Positions 42,739-50,732 of a DNA stretch of 64,000 nt are shown one piece after another (positions within the stretch are counted from its first letter, which is position 1; the number at the start of each line of letters is the position of its first letter). This DNA is from Natronomonas aquatica (GTDB taxonomy: Archaea > Halobacteriota > Halobacteria > Halobacteriales > Haloarculaceae): contig NZ_JAHLKM010000006.1 in the NCBI RefSeq assembly GCF_024449025.1, forward strand, positions 62,001 through 126,000, given 5' to 3'. The notes under the pieces were generated by a model, which did not search any database, had not been told where the DNA came from, and saw only the letters and a program-made list of their open reading frames with translations. The translations under genes were made by a program, and so were the position numbers.

Positions 42739-44574
42739 ATGACAATACACGAACACGACGTCGTCGTGGTCGGTGCCGGCGGAGCCGGACTCCGCGCCGC
42801 GATCGCGGCCGACGAGGAAGGCGCCGATGTGGCGATGGTCACGAAACTCCACCCGGTCCGTTCGCATACCGGCGCGGCCGAGGGCGGTATCAACGCCGCC
42901 CTTCGGGACGGCGACGACTGGGAACTGCACGCCTACGACACCATGAAGGGGTCGGACTACCTCGGGGACGCCCCCGCTATCGAGACACTCGCCCAGGACG
43001 CTCCCGAAGAAGTCATCCAGCTGGAGCACTGGGGGATGCCCTTCTCGCGGGAGGACGACGGCCGCGTCTCCCAGCGGCCCTTCGGCGGGCTGTCGTTCCC
43101 CCGGACGACCTATGCCGGCGCCGAGACCGGCCACCATCTGCTGCATACGATGTACGAGCAGGTCGTAAAACGGGGAATCAAGGTCTACGACGAGTTCTAC
43201 GTCAGCCGGCTCGCGGTCACTGACCACGACGACCCGGAGGATCGGGCGTGTCACGGCTGTATCGCCTACGACATCAAATCCGGCGAGGTAGTCGGCTTCC
43301 GGGCGAGAAACGGCGTCGTACTGGCGACCGGCGGCGACGGGCAGGTCTTCGATCACACGACAAACGCGGTCGCGAACACCGGCGACGGCCCGGCGATGGC
43401 CTACCGGGCCGGTGTCCCCGTAGAGGACATGGAGTTCGTTCAGTTCCACCCGACGACGCTGCCGTCGACGGGCGTACTCATCTCCGAGGGCGTCCGCGGG
43501 GAGGGCGGCATCCTCTACAACAGCGAGGGCGAGCGGTTCATGTTCGAATCCGGCTACGCGAACAACGCGGGCGAACTCGCCTCCCGCGACGTCGTCTCTC
43601 GGGCCGAGCTGACGGAGGTCAACGAGGGCCGCGGGTTCGAAGACGAGTACGTCTATCTCGATATGCGTCACCTCGGCGACGAGCGCATCTACGACCGGCT
43701 GGAGAACATAATCCACCTCGCGGAGGACTTCGAGGGGGTCAACCCCGTCGAGGAGCCGATGCCGGTCAAACCCGGCCAGCACTACCACATGGGCGGCATC
43801 GAGACGAACGAGCACGGCGAGACCTGCGTATCGGGCCTGTACGCCGCCGGCGAGTGTGCGTGTGCCTCGGTTCACGGCTCGAACCGCCTCGGCGGCAACG
43901 CCCTGCCGGAACTCATCGTCTTCGGGGCCCGTGCGGGACACCACGCAGCCGGGCGCGATCTCGGAGAAGCGGAGGTGCCGACCGGCCCCTCGGCCGAAAG
44001 TGAATCCGAGGATTCGCTCGACACGCCGGTCAATCCCGGCGCACTCGATGCCTCCGACAGCGACGTCGCGGCCGACGGCGCCCTCGTCGAACCCGACGAA
44101 CTGGTCGAACGCGCCGTCGAGACCGAACGCGATCGAATCGAAACGATGCTCGAATCCGACGGGACGAACCACGCCGAGATCCGCGAGGACCTCCAGCAGG
44201 CGATGACCGAGAACGTCAACGTGTTCCGGGAGAAAGAGAGCCTGAAGGAGGCGCTGGAGGTCATCCGCGAGTGCCGCGAGCGCTACCAGAACGTCGCCGT
44301 CTCGGATCCCTCCCGGACGTTCAACACCGATCTCATCCACACGATCGAGACCCGCAACCTCATCGACATCGCCGAGACGATCACGCTCGGGGCCCTCGCA
44401 CGCGATGAGTTCCGGGGGGCCCACTGGCGCCGGGAACACCAGGAACGGAAGGACGACGAGTGGCTCAAACACACGATGATCGCCTGGAACGACGGTTCGC
44501 CGCAGCTCTACTACAAGCCGGTCGTCCTCGAAGGCGAGAACAAAGAGTACGAACCGAAGGTCCGCTCGTACTGA
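42739..44574 (+). CDS. sdhA: Succinate dehydrogenase flavoprotein subunit
   Basis: A 611-residue catalytic subunit that oxidises succinate to fumarate with FAD. The dinucleotide fold VVVGAGGAGLRAAIA (8-22) is followed by RSHTGAAEGG, whose His43 corresponds to the covalent FAD attachment site. The active-site stretch HPTTLPSTGVLISEGVRGEGG and the FAD-binding GSNRLGGNALPE follow. A variable acidic insert (about 415-455) splits the capping region. It lies 37 bases after sdhB, completing the complex II operon. Confidence 0.96.
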   Translation: MTIHEHDVVVVGAGGAGLRAAIAADEEGADVAMVTKLHPVRSHTGAAEGGINAALRDGDDWELHAYDTMKGSDYLGDAPAIETLAQDAPEEVIQLEHWGMPFSREDDGRVSQRPFGGLSFPRTTYAGAETGHHLLHTMYEQVVKRGIKVYDEFYVSRLAVTDHDDPEDRACHGCIAYDIKSGEVVGFRARNGVVLATGGDGQVFDHTTNAVANTGDGPAMAYRAGVPVEDMEFVQFHPTTLPSTGVLISEGVRGEGGILYNSEGERFMFESGYANNAGELASRDVVSRAELTEVNEGRGFEDEYVYLDMRHLGDERIYDRLENIIHLAEDFEGVNPVEEPMPVKPGQHYHMGGIETNEHGETCVSGLYAAGECACASVHGSNRLGGNALPELIVFGARAGHHAAGRDLGEAEVPTGPSAESESEDSLDTPVNPGALDASDSDVAADGALVEPDELVERAVETERDRIETMLESDGTNHAEIREDLQQAMTENVNVFREKESLKEALEVIRECRERYQNVAVSDPSRTFNTDLIHTIETRNLIDIAETITLGALARDEFRGAHWRREHQERKDDEWLKHTMIAWNDGSPQLYYKPVVLEGENKEYEPKVRSY

Positions 44575-44638
44575 GACGGCCCTCCGGGCCATCTGTCGTC
44601 GGTTGGTTTCCCTCTCCGAGGCCAAACGCCGAGGCGCT

Positions 44639-45019
44639 TCACCCGATAAAACCGTCCGTGCTCCACTCGGCGTCGTCGCCTTCCGGTTCGATCGACACGG
44701 GAGCGCTCACTAGCACGAAGGCGGCTTCCTCGTCGTCGTTTCGGATCTGTCGGGTCGCCTCCGGCGGGATCCAGACGGCATCGCCGGTCTCCATCCCGAC
44801 GGATTCGCCGTCGATGACGACCGTCGCGGTCCCCTCGATGAGGACGTAGATCTCCTCGTGGCCGTTCTCGGTGTGATCGTGGGGTCGGCTCTTCCAGTTC
44901 GGCTCACACCGCGTGATCGTGACGCCGACGTGCTCGCTTTCGAGAGGTTCTCTGAGAAAGTGCATCCCCCCGGAGACTGGCTCGATCTCGCGGTAGTTGA
45001 CGCGTTTGTACGTGCTCAT
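44639..45019 (-). CDS. Cupin-domain protein
   Basis: A 126-residue single-cupin protein. The metal-binding motif is HDHTENGHEEIYVLIEG (PHDHTEN, with two His, Glu and a later His-like position) and the second cupin motif is GDAVWIPPEATRQIRN. Cupins of this size are often metal-dependent isomerases, dioxygenases or sensors; the substrate is not readable. It stands alone between sdhA (convergent) and thiM. Confidence 0.82.
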   Translation of the reverse strand: MSTYKRVNYREIEPVSGGMHFLREPLESEHVGVTITRCEPNWKSRPHDHTENGHEEIYVLIEGTATVVIDGESVGMETGDAVWIPPEATRQIRNDDEEAAFVLVSAPVSIEPEGDDAEWSTDGFIG

Positions 45020-45073
45020 ACCCCCCGTAGAACGGCCACCGAAATAGTTGTCACGCCGTGACAGGGGCGTTGG

Positions 45074-45904
45074 TCAGGCCGAAAGGACCCGTTCGATCCG
45101 TTCGTTTCCCGACTCGGGGGGGCGGTCGGCCATCCCGGCGACTGCATCGAGGAACGCGATCCGGTAGCTCGCCGGCCCGTCGTAGGAGCCGTCGGTCGCG
45201 GCGCGTTCTCCCGCCAGCCCGAACCCGACCGCCCCGGAAAGCGCTGCCTCGAGGGGGCGATCGAGCTCGATCCCGGCGGCGAACGTCGCGAGCGTGACGC
45301 CGAGCATACAACCGGTTCCGACGACTTGCCCCATCATAGGGTGGCCGACGGCGAGTTCGTATGCGCCCTCGGCGTCGGCGACGACATCCGTCTCCCCGGA
45401 GGCGACGACGACGGTGTCGTACTCGCGGGCACACGAGACCGCACGCTCGGCGATCTCGGCGTACTCGCCGACGGACTCGACGCCACGGACCTCGGCGTCG
45501 GCCCCCGAAAGCGCCGTGATCTCGGCGTGGTTTCCCTTCAGGACCGTCACGTCGAGTTCCTCGACCAGCCGGGTCGCCACGCGCGTCCGGGTCGGCGTCG
45601 CGCCGACTCCCACCGGATCGACGACGAGCGGCAGACCGTGTTCGCTTGCCGCCCCGCCGGCGGTCAGCATCGTCGCCTCGCCGGCCTCGTCGACCGTCCC
45701 CATGTTCAACAGACAGCCGTCGGCGGCGGCGACCATGTCTCCGACCTCCCGTTCGTCGTCGGACATGACCGGCAACCCGCCCCAGTGGAGCGTGACGTTG
45801 GCCACGTCGTTGACGGTGACGTTGTTCGTCACGGCGTTGATGAGCGGTTCGGTATCGGCGATCGCGCCGAGGGCCCCCGCGAGATCGGTTTCGACCTCAG
45901 ACAT
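45074..45904 (-). CDS. thiM: Hydroxyethylthiazole kinase
   Basis: A 276-residue ThiM, a ribokinase-like enzyme that phosphorylates 4-methyl-5-(2-hydroxyethyl)thiazole in thiamine salvage. Features are TEPLINAVTNNVTVNDVANVTL at the N-terminus, the site VVDPVGVGATPTRT, VLKGNHAEITAL, and the phosphate-binding MGQVVGTGCMLGVTLA near the C-terminus. It overlaps thiE by eight bases (45897-45904), so the two are co-translated. Confidence 0.94.
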   Translation of the reverse strand: MSEVETDLAGALGAIADTEPLINAVTNNVTVNDVANVTLHWGGLPVMSDDEREVGDMVAAADGCLLNMGTVDEAGEATMLTAGGAASEHGLPLVVDPVGVGATPTRTRVATRLVEELDVTVLKGNHAEITALSGADAEVRGVESVGEYAEIAERAVSCAREYDTVVVASGETDVVADAEGAYELAVGHPMMGQVVGTGCMLGVTLATFAAGIELDRPLEAALSGAVGFGLAGERAATDGSYDGPASYRIAFLDAVAGMADRPPESGNERIERVLSA

Positions 45905-46541
45905 CCGCGTTCACCCCCCGGACGGCAGCTCCGAGTCGTCTGGTCGCGGCCTCGGGATCGTCGGCACCGGTGATCGCGGAGATGACGGCGACGCCGTCGG
46001 CGCCCGCCTCGACGACCGGTCGGGCGTTTTCGGGCGTGACGCCGCCGATCCCGACGAAGGGGAGGTCGGTCGCTTCTCGGACCGCCCGGATACGGTCGAG
46101 CCCGATATCCGACTGCTCGGGGTCGGTCTCCTTCGAGGTGGTTCCGTAGACCGCCCCGACACCCAGATAATCGGCACCCTCGCGTTCGGCCCGGCGGGCG
46201 GTTTCCGGTGTCGAAACCGATCGACCCACGAGGGCGTCCTCTCCGAGCCGGTCGCGCGCGACCGCGATCGGCAGGTCGTCGTCACCCAGATGGACGCCGT
46301 CGGCGTCGATCGCGGCGGCGAGATCGATCCGGTCGTTGACGATCAGCGGGATGTCGGCTTTACGAGTCAGTTCACGGACCGTCCGTCCGAGTTCATAGCG
46401 GTCCCGGGCGCTCGTGCCCTTCTCGCGCAACTGGACGGCGTCGACGCCGCCGCGGATGGCGGCTTCGACGATCTCGGCGGTCGATCGATCCCCCGACAGC
46501 GCCGTATCGGTCACCAGATACACGTCGAAACGCTGGGTCAT
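45897..46541 (-). CDS. thiE: Thiamine-phosphate synthase
   Basis: A 214-residue ThiE that joins HMP pyrophosphate and thiazole phosphate to thiamine monophosphate. TIM-barrel motifs are VDAVQLREKGTSARDR, IVNDRIDLAAAIDADGVHLGDDDLP, GRSVSTPETA, GADYLGVGAVYGT and the phosphate-binding GIGGVTPENA. The pair thiE-thiM makes a thiazole-salvage route. No de novo thiC or thi4 gene is in the window. Confidence 0.95.
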   Translation of the reverse strand: MTQRFDVYLVTDTALSGDRSTAEIVEAAIRGGVDAVQLREKGTSARDRYELGRTVRELTRKADIPLIVNDRIDLAAAIDADGVHLGDDDLPIAVARDRLGEDALVGRSVSTPETARRAEREGADYLGVGAVYGTTSKETDPEQSDIGLDRIRAVREATDLPFVGIGGVTPENARPVVEAGADGVAVISAITGADDPEAATRRLGAAVRGVNADV

Positions 46542-46631
46542 ACAACCGACTGGTACGCCTCGCCGGGGTATCGGTCTTTCCGTTCGAGCCGGGTGTATCC
46601 GATCCGGTGGTGTTCGCTTTCATCCGACCGG
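46542..46631. other. Short non-coding gap between thiE and the XapX remnant
   Basis: I see no gene or strong promoter here. A degenerate CGG-rich stretch precedes thiE. Confidence 0.4.
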
Positions 46632-46830
46632 TTACAGCCCCAGCGCAGAGAGCGGATCGAAGCCGATCCCAAGGTACTCGACGGTCCCGAAGCGGAGATA
46701 GATACCGGCGATCCCGAGAACGCCGGTGATCGGCGGCGGCGCCGTGATCGGGACGCCGACTGTTGGAGAGACCACACGGAGAAAAACCGGATCACAGCGC
46801 CAGGATCGGGAGGACGAGGTCGGTGCTCAT
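46632..46830 (-). pseudogene. Frame-disrupted XapX (DUF1427) membrane protein gene
   Basis: The ATG at 46830 opens MSTDLVLPILAL and stops at once. In another frame of the same strand the sequence continues as VGVPITAPPPITGVLGIAGI, then a second helix and GFDPLSALGL with a TAA at 46632-46634. This matches the small two-helix XapX family, whose hallmark is PIPAPPxLxGVLGIVGI. A third frame offers AVIRFFSV between the two. At least one indel, possibly a small deletion plus insertion, separates the parts, and the total of 199 bases is not a multiple of three. It is either a young pseudogene or a sequencing error in the T5 run. Confidence 0.6.
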
Positions 46831-46883
46831 CGTTCGGTTCGGCCCGAGACTCCATCCGATAAAGTGGTTCGGGAGATCCCGGA

Positions 46884-47489
46884 CTACCCCTGGGTTACCT
46901 CTTCGACCGCCTCGACGACGTCCTCATCGACGCGCCAAAGATACAGCGTCGCGTAACTCCGGTAGGGCGCCCACCGTTCGGCTTCGCTCACCATCTCCTC
47001 TCGGCTCATTTCTTCCTCGAAGAGCGTTCGCATTCCCTTCCGGACACCCAGATCGCCGACCGGAAACACGTCCGGACGCCCCAGCGAGAACAGAAGCTGC
47101 ATCCGGGCCGTCCACTCGCCGACGCCCTTGATAGTCGTTAGTTCCTCGATGACGGCCGTTTCGTCCATTCTCTCGAAGTACGCCCGGTCGTACTCGCCGT
47201 CGAACGCCCGGGCGATGTTACGGACGTACTCGGTTTTCTGCCGGGAGAGCCCACAGTTTCTGAGCAACTCCGGATCGGCGGCGAGGACCCCCGACGGGGT
47301 CACCTCGATGGACTCGAACAGGCGCTCTCTCGTCGCCTCTGCCGACGCCATCGAGACCTGCTGGCGCAGGACCGAGACGACGAGTCGGCGGAACATGTCC
47401 TCGGCCGGATCGAGTCCGAGCCGGCCGTAGCGTTCGACGAGCGGGCCGAGACGGTCATCGGAACGGAGGTGATCGTGTGGTGTCGACAT
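46884..47489 (-). CDS. HhH-GPD DNA glycosylase (AlkA-like)
   Basis: A 201-residue base-excision repair glycosylase. The helix-hairpin-helix is TTIKGVGEWTARMQLL, and the catalytic Asp lies in the following VFPVGDLGVRKG. The length fits the minimal AlkA/MagIII type acting on alkylated bases; there is no Fe-S cysteine cluster. The start at 47489 gives MSTPHDHLRSDDRLG; a longer frame upstream (47516) runs to the border of cysE. The neighbours are unrelated genes. Confidence 0.88.
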   Translation of the reverse strand: MSTPHDHLRSDDRLGPLVERYGRLGLDPAEDMFRRLVVSVLRQQVSMASAEATRERLFESIEVTPSGVLAADPELLRNCGLSRQKTEYVRNIARAFDGEYDRAYFERMDETAVIEELTTIKGVGEWTARMQLLFSLGRPDVFPVGDLGVRKGMRTLFEEEMSREEMVSEAERWAPYRSYATLYLWRVDEDVVEAVEEVTQG

Positions 47490-47519
47490 GGGTGAACGGA
47501 GGGACGCCGGGGTCAAAGC

Positions 47520-48083
47520 TCACTCGGAAGGGGACCCCTCGGCGGTCGACCGCTCCCCGGTCGCCGTTCCGATCGGCTCGGCCGGGACTCCAGCGACGGT
47601 CGTTCCCGGATCGACGTCGTCGACGACGACGCTTCCGGCCCCGACGGAGGCGTTTTCTCCGACCGTGATCGCACCGAGAAGCGTCGCGTTCGCCCCGACG
47701 GTGACGCCGTCCTCGAGCGTCGGATGACGCTTCTCCCGGCGCATCGAATCGCCACCGAGCGTGACGCCATGGTACAGGAGGACGTCGTCACCGATCTCGG
47801 CAGTTTCCCCGATCACGACGGCCGCACCGTGATCGATGAACAGCCGGCGGCCGATGTCGGCGGCCGGGTGGATCTCGACGCCGGTGAGAAACCGCACGAA
47901 CTGTGAGAGAAACCGGGCGGTGAACCGAAAGCCACGCCTCCACAGCGCGTGGGCGAGTCGATACCCCCAGATCGCGTGGAGCCCACTGTACAGAAGCGCG
48001 ATTGTCGCGGCGCTCGTCGCGGCAGGATCCTTCGCGAGTGCGGTCCGGACGTCCTCTCTGAGGGACTCGAGTATCGCCGTCAT
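47520..48083 (-). CDS. cysE: Serine O-acetyltransferase
   Basis: A 187-residue CysE-type enzyme that makes O-acetylserine for cysteine synthesis. The N-terminal helical part with [20 protein letters not shown] and the catalytic Asp/His segment [21 protein letters not shown] precede a left-handed beta-helix with GVTLGG and [21 protein letters not shown]. The start at 48083 gives [16 protein letters not shown], as in homologues. The C-terminal tail is short and not of the inhibitory cysK-binding type ending in Ile. Confidence 0.92.
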   Translation of the reverse strand: MTAILESLREDVRTALAKDPAATSAATIALLYSGLHAIWGYRLAHALWRRGFRFTARFLSQFVRFLTGVEIHPAADIGRRLFIDHGAAVVIGETAEIGDDVLLYHGVTLGGDSMRREKRHPTLEDGVTVGANATLLGAITVGENASVGAGSVVVDDVDPGTTVAGVPAEPIGTATGERSTAEGSPSE

Positions 48084-48147
48084 ACATTCGAGGGAGGCCG
48101 GCAGGCGGATCCTATCGGCGATCCGGGCCACGGGAGGGGGACGGACA

Positions 48148-48573
48148 CTACTCGTAGTAGCTCAACCGTTCGGTGACCTCGGCGAAGGCGACGTTCTCCT
48201 GGACGTCGGTGACCTCGATCCGGACCCGTTCGCCCCGCTCGGTGTCCGGGACGATGATCACGTAGCCGCGCTCGACGCGCGTGATCCCGTCGCCCTGACT
48301 CCCGATATCCTCGATCTCGACGGTCCGGTTCTCGCCCTCCGTAACGGGCGGTTCGGGTCTGTCGGAGTCGGACGTATCCGCATCCGACTCCGGCTGGGCG
48401 TCGGTCGTCGGCGTCGCCCCCTCGGTCGTGGGCAAAAGCGCGACGCGGTACGTCTCGGACGCCTCGAGTGCGCCGAGTTCGATCTCCCGGTCGGGTAGTT
48501 CGATGAGATACGATCCGTCCCGCTGTTCGACCGTCGCCGAAAACAGACAGTGAAGTTGTTCGGAAATCTCCAT
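48148..48573 (-). CDS. TRAM-domain protein
   Basis: A 141-residue protein. Residues about 1-45 are a variable beta-rich part, 46-80 a disordered acidic spacer, and about 82-138 a TRAM domain ([34 protein letters not shown]) that binds RNA. Small TRAM proteins are abundant in archaea and may act as RNA chaperones. It starts at an ATG whose upstream AT-rich stretch (CAAATAGAT) is a weak promoter. Its N-terminal extension is unusual, since most archaeal TRAM proteins are about 65-80 residues. Confidence 0.85.
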   Translation of the reverse strand: MEISEQLHCLFSATVEQRDGSYLIELPDREIELGALEASETYRVALLPTTEGATPTTDAQPESDADTSDSDRPEPPVTEGENRTVEIEDIGSQGDGITRVERGYVIIVPDTERGERVRIEVTDVQENVAFAEVTERLSYYE

Positions 48574-49092
48574 AGTAACGATCTATTTGGAACTTTGGGC
48601 CCGCCTGGAACTTGACTCCACCGGTTCAACCGACGACGGGAGCGTACGGAGCGTGCAAACATAAACGAAATATAACGGTATCCGGGTTCGAATCACCGAC
48701 CTCTCCGAACGGTCAACAGTGGCTTTTCGGTTCTATCGACGAGAATCGATTGTACGGAGCCGAAAACCCGTTTTCGAAGCGCCGGCTCAGTTTCGCTCGA
48801 TGCGACGGAATCGAACTCTGTGACACGGGACAGAATAGTCTCGCGACGGTCACTCGCTGTCGGTTGTCCGACGCGATGCGGTCTCGATCGGCTCTCAGTT
48901 CGTCGAGTCGGCCGAGATCGGCGTCCGGTTTCACGAGTACGACTCCGCGTTCCAGTGCCGTCCCGGCCGACCCGAATCCGGGGGCAACACCGACCGACAG
49001 CCGTATTCGTTCGCGGCCGTATCGATCAGTCGATCCCGATCTCTGGTGGACACCAGGCGCGTTTCGAGATCCCATCGCTGAAGCCAGCCGCC
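48574..49092. other. Half-kilobase region without a convincing gene
   Basis: Between the TRAM gene and the LarA-like gene. The left 150 bases are AT-richer, with ACATAAACGAAATATAACGG at 48658-48677 and a palindrome CGAAAA-CCCG-TTTTCG at 48761-48776. The right part has one minus-strand frame (about 48713-49096) with fairly normal codon use but no recognisable domain, and a plus-strand frame ending near 49080. It could be a decayed gene. I cannot support a product. Confidence 0.45.
48761..48776. repeat. Palindrome CGAAAA-N4-TTTTCG
   Basis: Arms 48761-48766 and 48771-48776 are perfectly complementary around CCCG. Symmetry of this type suits a dimeric regulator or a small hairpin. No gene start lies within 150 bases, so its role is unclear. 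Confidence 0.35.
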
Positions 49093-50427
49093 TCACTCGG
49101 GAGCGACCGGCGACGGGCGCACGAGATCACCGTCCCGGAACCGAACCGGCTCAGGTTCCGAGACGACCCGGAGGTCGTCCCGCTTGCGGGCCTCGGCGAC
49201 GAGCGACTCCGAGGCGTAGAGTCGCTCTAGGTGCATCGTATCCGTCGCCCGGAGCAGACGGATCTCGGATGGATCCCGCGGTCCGACCGTCGAGAGACAC
49301 GCGAGGAGACCGGCACGGTCCGTCTCGACGCCGGCCGGCGTCCGGGCGTTCCGGACGCTGCCCGAAGTGATCGCGTTGGTGACAGTCTTTTCGAGATCCA
49401 GCTCTTTCAGCAGGTCCCGATGTACGAAGTCGGCCTGGCCGATCCCCATGGCGTTTCCGTGGGACGCGTCGGTCAGCGACCGGGTGTAAATCCGGCGAAT
49501 GAACGGGGTTTCCGGTTCGGGTTCGTTGAACACGAGCATCCGACCCGTGACGTTCGTGTCCATTCCCGCCCCGCTTACGTCTTTGCCCTGCCGATCGAAG
49601 ACGACGACGTCCAGTTCCTCGAACGGAAGCGTCGGCATGTACTCGTAGGCCACCTCCAGCAGTTCGGCCTCGCGCTCGAGAAAGCCCGAGGCCGGAACGC
49701 CCTCGACGATGGCCGTATCGTCGCGCTGGTCCTCGACGATCGCGACCCCGCCGACGACGGGCAGGGCGTCGACGAGTACGTCGGTGATCTCCGGGATCAT
49801 GTTCCGGAAGCTCCACTCGAGCGCCCACTCGTGGGCCATCTTCGCGCCCCGCTGTTTCCCCATCCCGATGACCAGCATCTTCGAGAGCCCACTCTCGACG
49901 TCGCCGGCGAAGGAGGTGTGTGGTTTGATCCGGTTGATCGGCACGATCGCGTCGGTAGCGGCGGCGTGTGCGTCGGCGTAGACAGGGACCCCTCTGTCGG
50001 TCGTTCGGCCGACCTGTTCGACCTCCATAGTCGCGCGGATCTCACACTCGACCGCCCGTTCGGTGACACCGAGCGCTTCGAGCACCTCCAGCTGTCCGTC
50101 CACCGTCGCCCCGCCGTGGCTGCCCATCGCCGGGAACAGAAACGGTTCGTACCCCGCCTCGCGGATACCGGCGACGGTCCCACGAACGATCGCCGGGAGG
50201 TTCGCGATCCCGCGACTGCCGACACCGACCGCGACCTCGCCGCCGTCGGGGACGTCATCGAACGGGAGGGAGGCGGCCGCCTCGGCCGCACTAGCCTCGA
50301 TCCGCCCGTCGGGGATCGGGTCAGTCTCCCACACCTGCTCGATGACACCGAGCGGCGGGATCTCGCGGTCCTCACACAGTTCGACGATCGTCCGCTCGGA
50401 CACGACCGAACCATCGGCTTCGACCAT
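49093..50427 (-). CDS. LarA-like (lactate racemase family, DUF2088) protein
   Basis: A 444-residue protein of the nickel-pincer LarA family. Conserved segments are ELCEDREIPPLGVIEQVW, FPAMGSHGGATVDGQLEVLEALGV (nickel/cofactor His), IVPINRIKPHTSFAG (Lys and His) and VIGMGKQRGAKMAHEW. Characterised LarA racemises lactate using a niacin-derived cofactor made by LarB/C/E, none of which are in this window, and related proteins act on other 2-hydroxyacids. The start at 50427 lies about 28 bases from GATATTTGTT, a good leaderless promoter. Its substrate is not readable. Confidence 0.8.
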   Translation of the reverse strand: MVEADGSVVSERTIVELCEDREIPPLGVIEQVWETDPIPDGRIEASAAEAAASLPFDDVPDGGEVAVGVGSRGIANLPAIVRGTVAGIREAGYEPFLFPAMGSHGGATVDGQLEVLEALGVTERAVECEIRATMEVEQVGRTTDRGVPVYADAHAAATDAIVPINRIKPHTSFAGDVESGLSKMLVIGMGKQRGAKMAHEWALEWSFRNMIPEITDVLVDALPVVGGVAIVEDQRDDTAIVEGVPASGFLEREAELLEVAYEYMPTLPFEELDVVVFDRQGKDVSGAGMDTNVTGRMLVFNEPEPETPFIRRIYTRSLTDASHGNAMGIGQADFVHRDLLKELDLEKTVTNAITSGSVRNARTPAGVETDRAGLLACLSTVGPRDPSEIRLLRATDTMHLERLYASESLVAEARKRDDLRVVSEPEPVRFRDGDLVRPSPVAPE

Positions 50428-50595
50428 GCGGGTCCCAACGGGACGGACCAACAAATATCTCCTGTACCCTGTGAGGGGTCGAAACCGTGGCGACGGGCCC
50501 ACGACCGACCGGGGCTGTCCTGTCGACTCTTTCAAATCAGCGTGTTATTCACCATAGAGACCGCTGAAAAGTGCTGTACGCGACGGAGGAGCGAG

Positions 50596-50666
50596 TGCGC
50601 CGACCGGGATTTGAACCCGGGCCATGAGCTTGGAAGGCTCAGGTCCTACCACTAGACCATCGGCGC
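50596..50666 (-). tRNA. tRNA-Gly (anticodon UCC)
   Basis: A 71-base tRNA. Acceptor GCGCCGA pairs with TCGGCGC. The D arm GTCTAGTGGTAGGAC, the anticodon stem TGAGC/GCTCA with loop CTTCCAA giving anticodon TCC, and the T arm CCGGG-TTCAAAT-CCCGG are complete; the discriminator is A. No intron or encoded CCA is present. A TATA-like GTCTTATACG at 50689-50698 lies upstream. Confidence 0.95.
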
Positions 50667-50672
50667 GCAGTT

Positions 50673-50690
50673 CGGCGTAACACCACGCCG
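50673..50690. repeat. Inverted repeat CGGCGT-N6-ACGCCG upstream of tRNA-Gly
   Basis: Perfect 6-base arms (50673-50678 and 50685-50690) lie between the tRNA 5' end and its TATA-like box, and 42 bases beyond the MFS gene stop. It may be a hairpin in the tRNA precursor leader or the terminator of the MFS gene. Confidence 0.4.
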
Positions 50691-50698
50691 TATAAGAC
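50689..50698 (-). promoter_or_regulatory. TATA-like box of tRNA-Gly
   Basis: GTCTTATACG on the minus strand, centred about 27 bases before the tRNA 5' end, so little or no leader is expected. Confidence 0.5.
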
Positions 50699-50732
50699 CC
50701 TTTTCGTTCCGTACAGGGCGTTCGAGGAGCGG

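Noticed and set aside
48688-48702. T-arm-like GGGTTCGAATC suggesting a tRNA remnant
   Set aside because: The flanking bases do not form a T stem (CCGGG against CACCG) and no acceptor or anticodon arm can be found.
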